Of a DNA stretch of 64,000 nt, positions 63,087 through 64,000 are shown piece by piece. Within the stretch, counting starts at the first letter, position 1. Each line of letters opens with the position of its first letter. A program made the position numbers and the translations under genes. The DNA comes from an uncultured Verrucomicrobiota bacterium (GTDB lineage: Bacteria; Verrucomicrobiota; Verrucomicrobiia; Verrucomicrobiales; DEV007): NCBI GenBank assembly GCA_902589825.1, contig CACIUL010000001.1, positions 1-64,000 on the forward strand, in the 5' to 3' direction. The notes below the pieces were generated by a model that ran no database searches, was not told the origin of the DNA, and worked only from the letters and a program-made list of their open reading frames with translations.

Positions 63087-64000
63087 ATGAAACAATTGAA
63101 GTGGGCTGCTCTCCTGCCATTATTCTTGATATTTGTCAGCCAGCTGCGTGCCGAGTTTGAATTCATTCCGATCAGCAATGATGCGGACTCGCAGATCAGT
63201 ACCGACAATGACTATACCCACGCCATTGATTTCGGTAATCAACCCGGTAATAACCCGCTTGCCAATGTCAACGGGGTGCAGTTTGCCAACGGCAACCCTG
63301 GAGCCTTTCCCGGTGCGGTGGGATCCGGCACGGTGGGGACAGGTTCCTCGACCATACCCAACAGCCACCCCGGCAACGGGGGGCACAACACCTTCGGTGC
63401 CGTCTCCGGGCTCTTTGGTGACATGCTCTACAATGATGCGACCGCAGACATCCAGCTTACCGGGCTGACTCCCGGAGTGACTTATGATTTCCGCTATTAC
63501 ATGCGGCAGTGGGGGGCGGGTACGCGCACGCAGGATTTTCTCTTTGACGGGGATGGGGACGGGGCTTTTGAGAGCACGATCCGTATTTCCCAGGACAATG
63601 CATCTGTGGAGCCGCCCGGGTTTGCCACAGCCAACCAGGCATACGCTTTTTCCTTTACCTACAACGCCGGGGCGAGTGGCACCCTGAACCTCAAGGTAAA
63701 CACTATTGGCGGTGGCACCTTCCACCTCTATGGACTGACCAACCAGGTGGTCGATGTGGCGGACGCCGACGGGGATGGCATGCCGGATGCCTTTGAGGTG
63801 GAGCACACCGACCCCGGGTCGACAACCGCCCTCAATGCCGCTGATGATCTTGATAATGACGGACTGACCAACCTGCAGGAATTTGAGAACAAAACCGACC
63901 CGAACAATGCCGACACCGATGGGGATGGACTTGCCGATGGTGACGAAATTGCCGGTGCAGGATCGCGTCCGTCAACCAACCCGGTCAGTGCTGATACGGA
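63087..64000 (+). CDS. Secreted protein with thrombospondin type 3-like Ca-binding repeats (3' end outside window)
   Basis: An ATG at 63087 opens a frame running off the window (304 codons seen). After a signal peptide (about 1-22) there is a Gly/Asn-rich beta domain (NDYTHAIDFGNQPG ... VTYDFRYYMRQWG), like the modules at the front of PVC surface proteins. From about residue 220, DxDxDG repeats begin (ADADGDGMPDAFE, DDLDNDGLTNLQEFE, ADTDGDGLADGDE). These bind calcium in extracellular adhesins. Most likely it is a large surface or adhesive protein; the full length and any PEP-CTERM signal cannot be seen. Confidence 0.88.
   Translation, partial: MKQLKWAALLPLFLIFVSQLRAEFEFIPISNDADSQISTDNDYTHAIDFGNQPGNNPLANVNGVQFANGNPGAFPGAVGSGTVGTGSSTIPNSHPGNGGHNTFGAVSGLFGDMLYNDATADIQLTGLTPGVTYDFRYYMRQWGAGTRTQDFLFDGDGDGAFESTIRISQDNASVEPPGFATANQAYAFSFTYNAGASGTLNLKVNTIGGGTFHLYGLTNQVVDVADADGDGMPDAFEVEHTDPGSTTALNAADDLDNDGLTNLQEFENKTDPNNADTDGDGLADGDEIAGAGSRPSTNPVSADT

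Noticed and set aside
62868..63095. 75-codon minus-strand ORF over the tandem repeat
   Set aside because: The repetitive protein comes only from the 10-bp unit read in frame.

Overview
The window looks like chromosomal DNA of a marine member of the PVC superphylum, most likely Verrucomicrobiota. The reasons are many secreted type I sulfatases, four neighbouring pairs of DUF1592-type (PSCyt) cytochrome proteins with DUF1552 partners, a PVC-type propeller dehydrogenase with a C-terminal haem c motif, SGNH/GDSL esterases, a DUF1080 domain, Tat-exported Gfo/Idh/MocA and ThuA proteins, and a large thrombospondin-type-3 repeat protein at the right end. Almost every product has a Sec, Tat or lipoprotein signal. 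This is inferred from gene families and signals, not from a database search.

Layout. (1) 1-10568, minus strand: one tightly packed probable operon of eight genes. It holds four sulfatases (one with a PA14 domain, one running off the left edge), a metallophosphoesterase, an alpha/beta hydrolase, an SGNH hydrolase and a phosphodiester glycosidase. (2) 10569-10966: a decayed DUF1585 C-terminus. (3) 10967-17703, plus: DUF1552/DUF1592 pair A and a large unrecognised secreted protein. (4) 17720-29029, minus: pair C, a two-domain alpha/beta hydrolase, a PhoD-like phosphatase and pair B. (5) 29225-32112, plus: small lipoproteins, one with ankyrin repeats, and a sirtuin. (6) 32133-35246, minus: a SASA esterase, an SGNH hydrolase and a ThuA protein. 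(7) 35368-36966, plus: an orphan lipoprotein. (8) 37033-39864, minus: the PVC dehydrogenase. (9) 39991-52213, plus: a P450, a sulfatase, an amidohydrolase, a sulfatase, a GH16, an SGNH-DUF1080 fusion and pair D, with a truncated sulfatase remnant on the minus strand. (10) 52338-56533, plus: a DUF1592 N-terminal remnant, a YdjM-like membrane protein, an alpha/beta hydrolase and a coupled kinase/inositol-phosphatase pair. (11) 56616-57983, minus: a Gfo/Idh/MocA oxidoreductase. (12) 58169-64000, plus: an SGNH hydrolase, a sulfatase, lipoproteins including an ankyrin one, a 10-bp tandem repeat, and the TSP3-like protein cut by the right edge.

How it fits together. The simplest reading is an extracytoplasmic system for sulfated, acylated and possibly phosphorylated polysaccharides. 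Sulfatases remove sulfate, SGNH/SASA enzymes remove acyl groups, the phosphodiester glycosidase, PhoD-like and metallophosphoesterase proteins remove phosphate, and GH16 and perhaps the orphan 913-residue protein cut the chain. The haem-binding DUF1592/DUF1552 pairs, the propeller-cytochrome and the P450 add an oxidative side whose chemistry is unknown. I saw no transporter, TonB/SusCD protein, transcription factor or sulfatase-maturing enzyme, so uptake, control and maturation must be encoded elsewhere.

The region is evolving by birth and death of paralogues: seven sulfatases plus one remnant, and four DUF1592 genes plus two remnants. The best candidate for an undescribed system is the set of four DUF1592-DUF1552 pairs, which differ in gene order, inserted domains and the HxxSHH motif.
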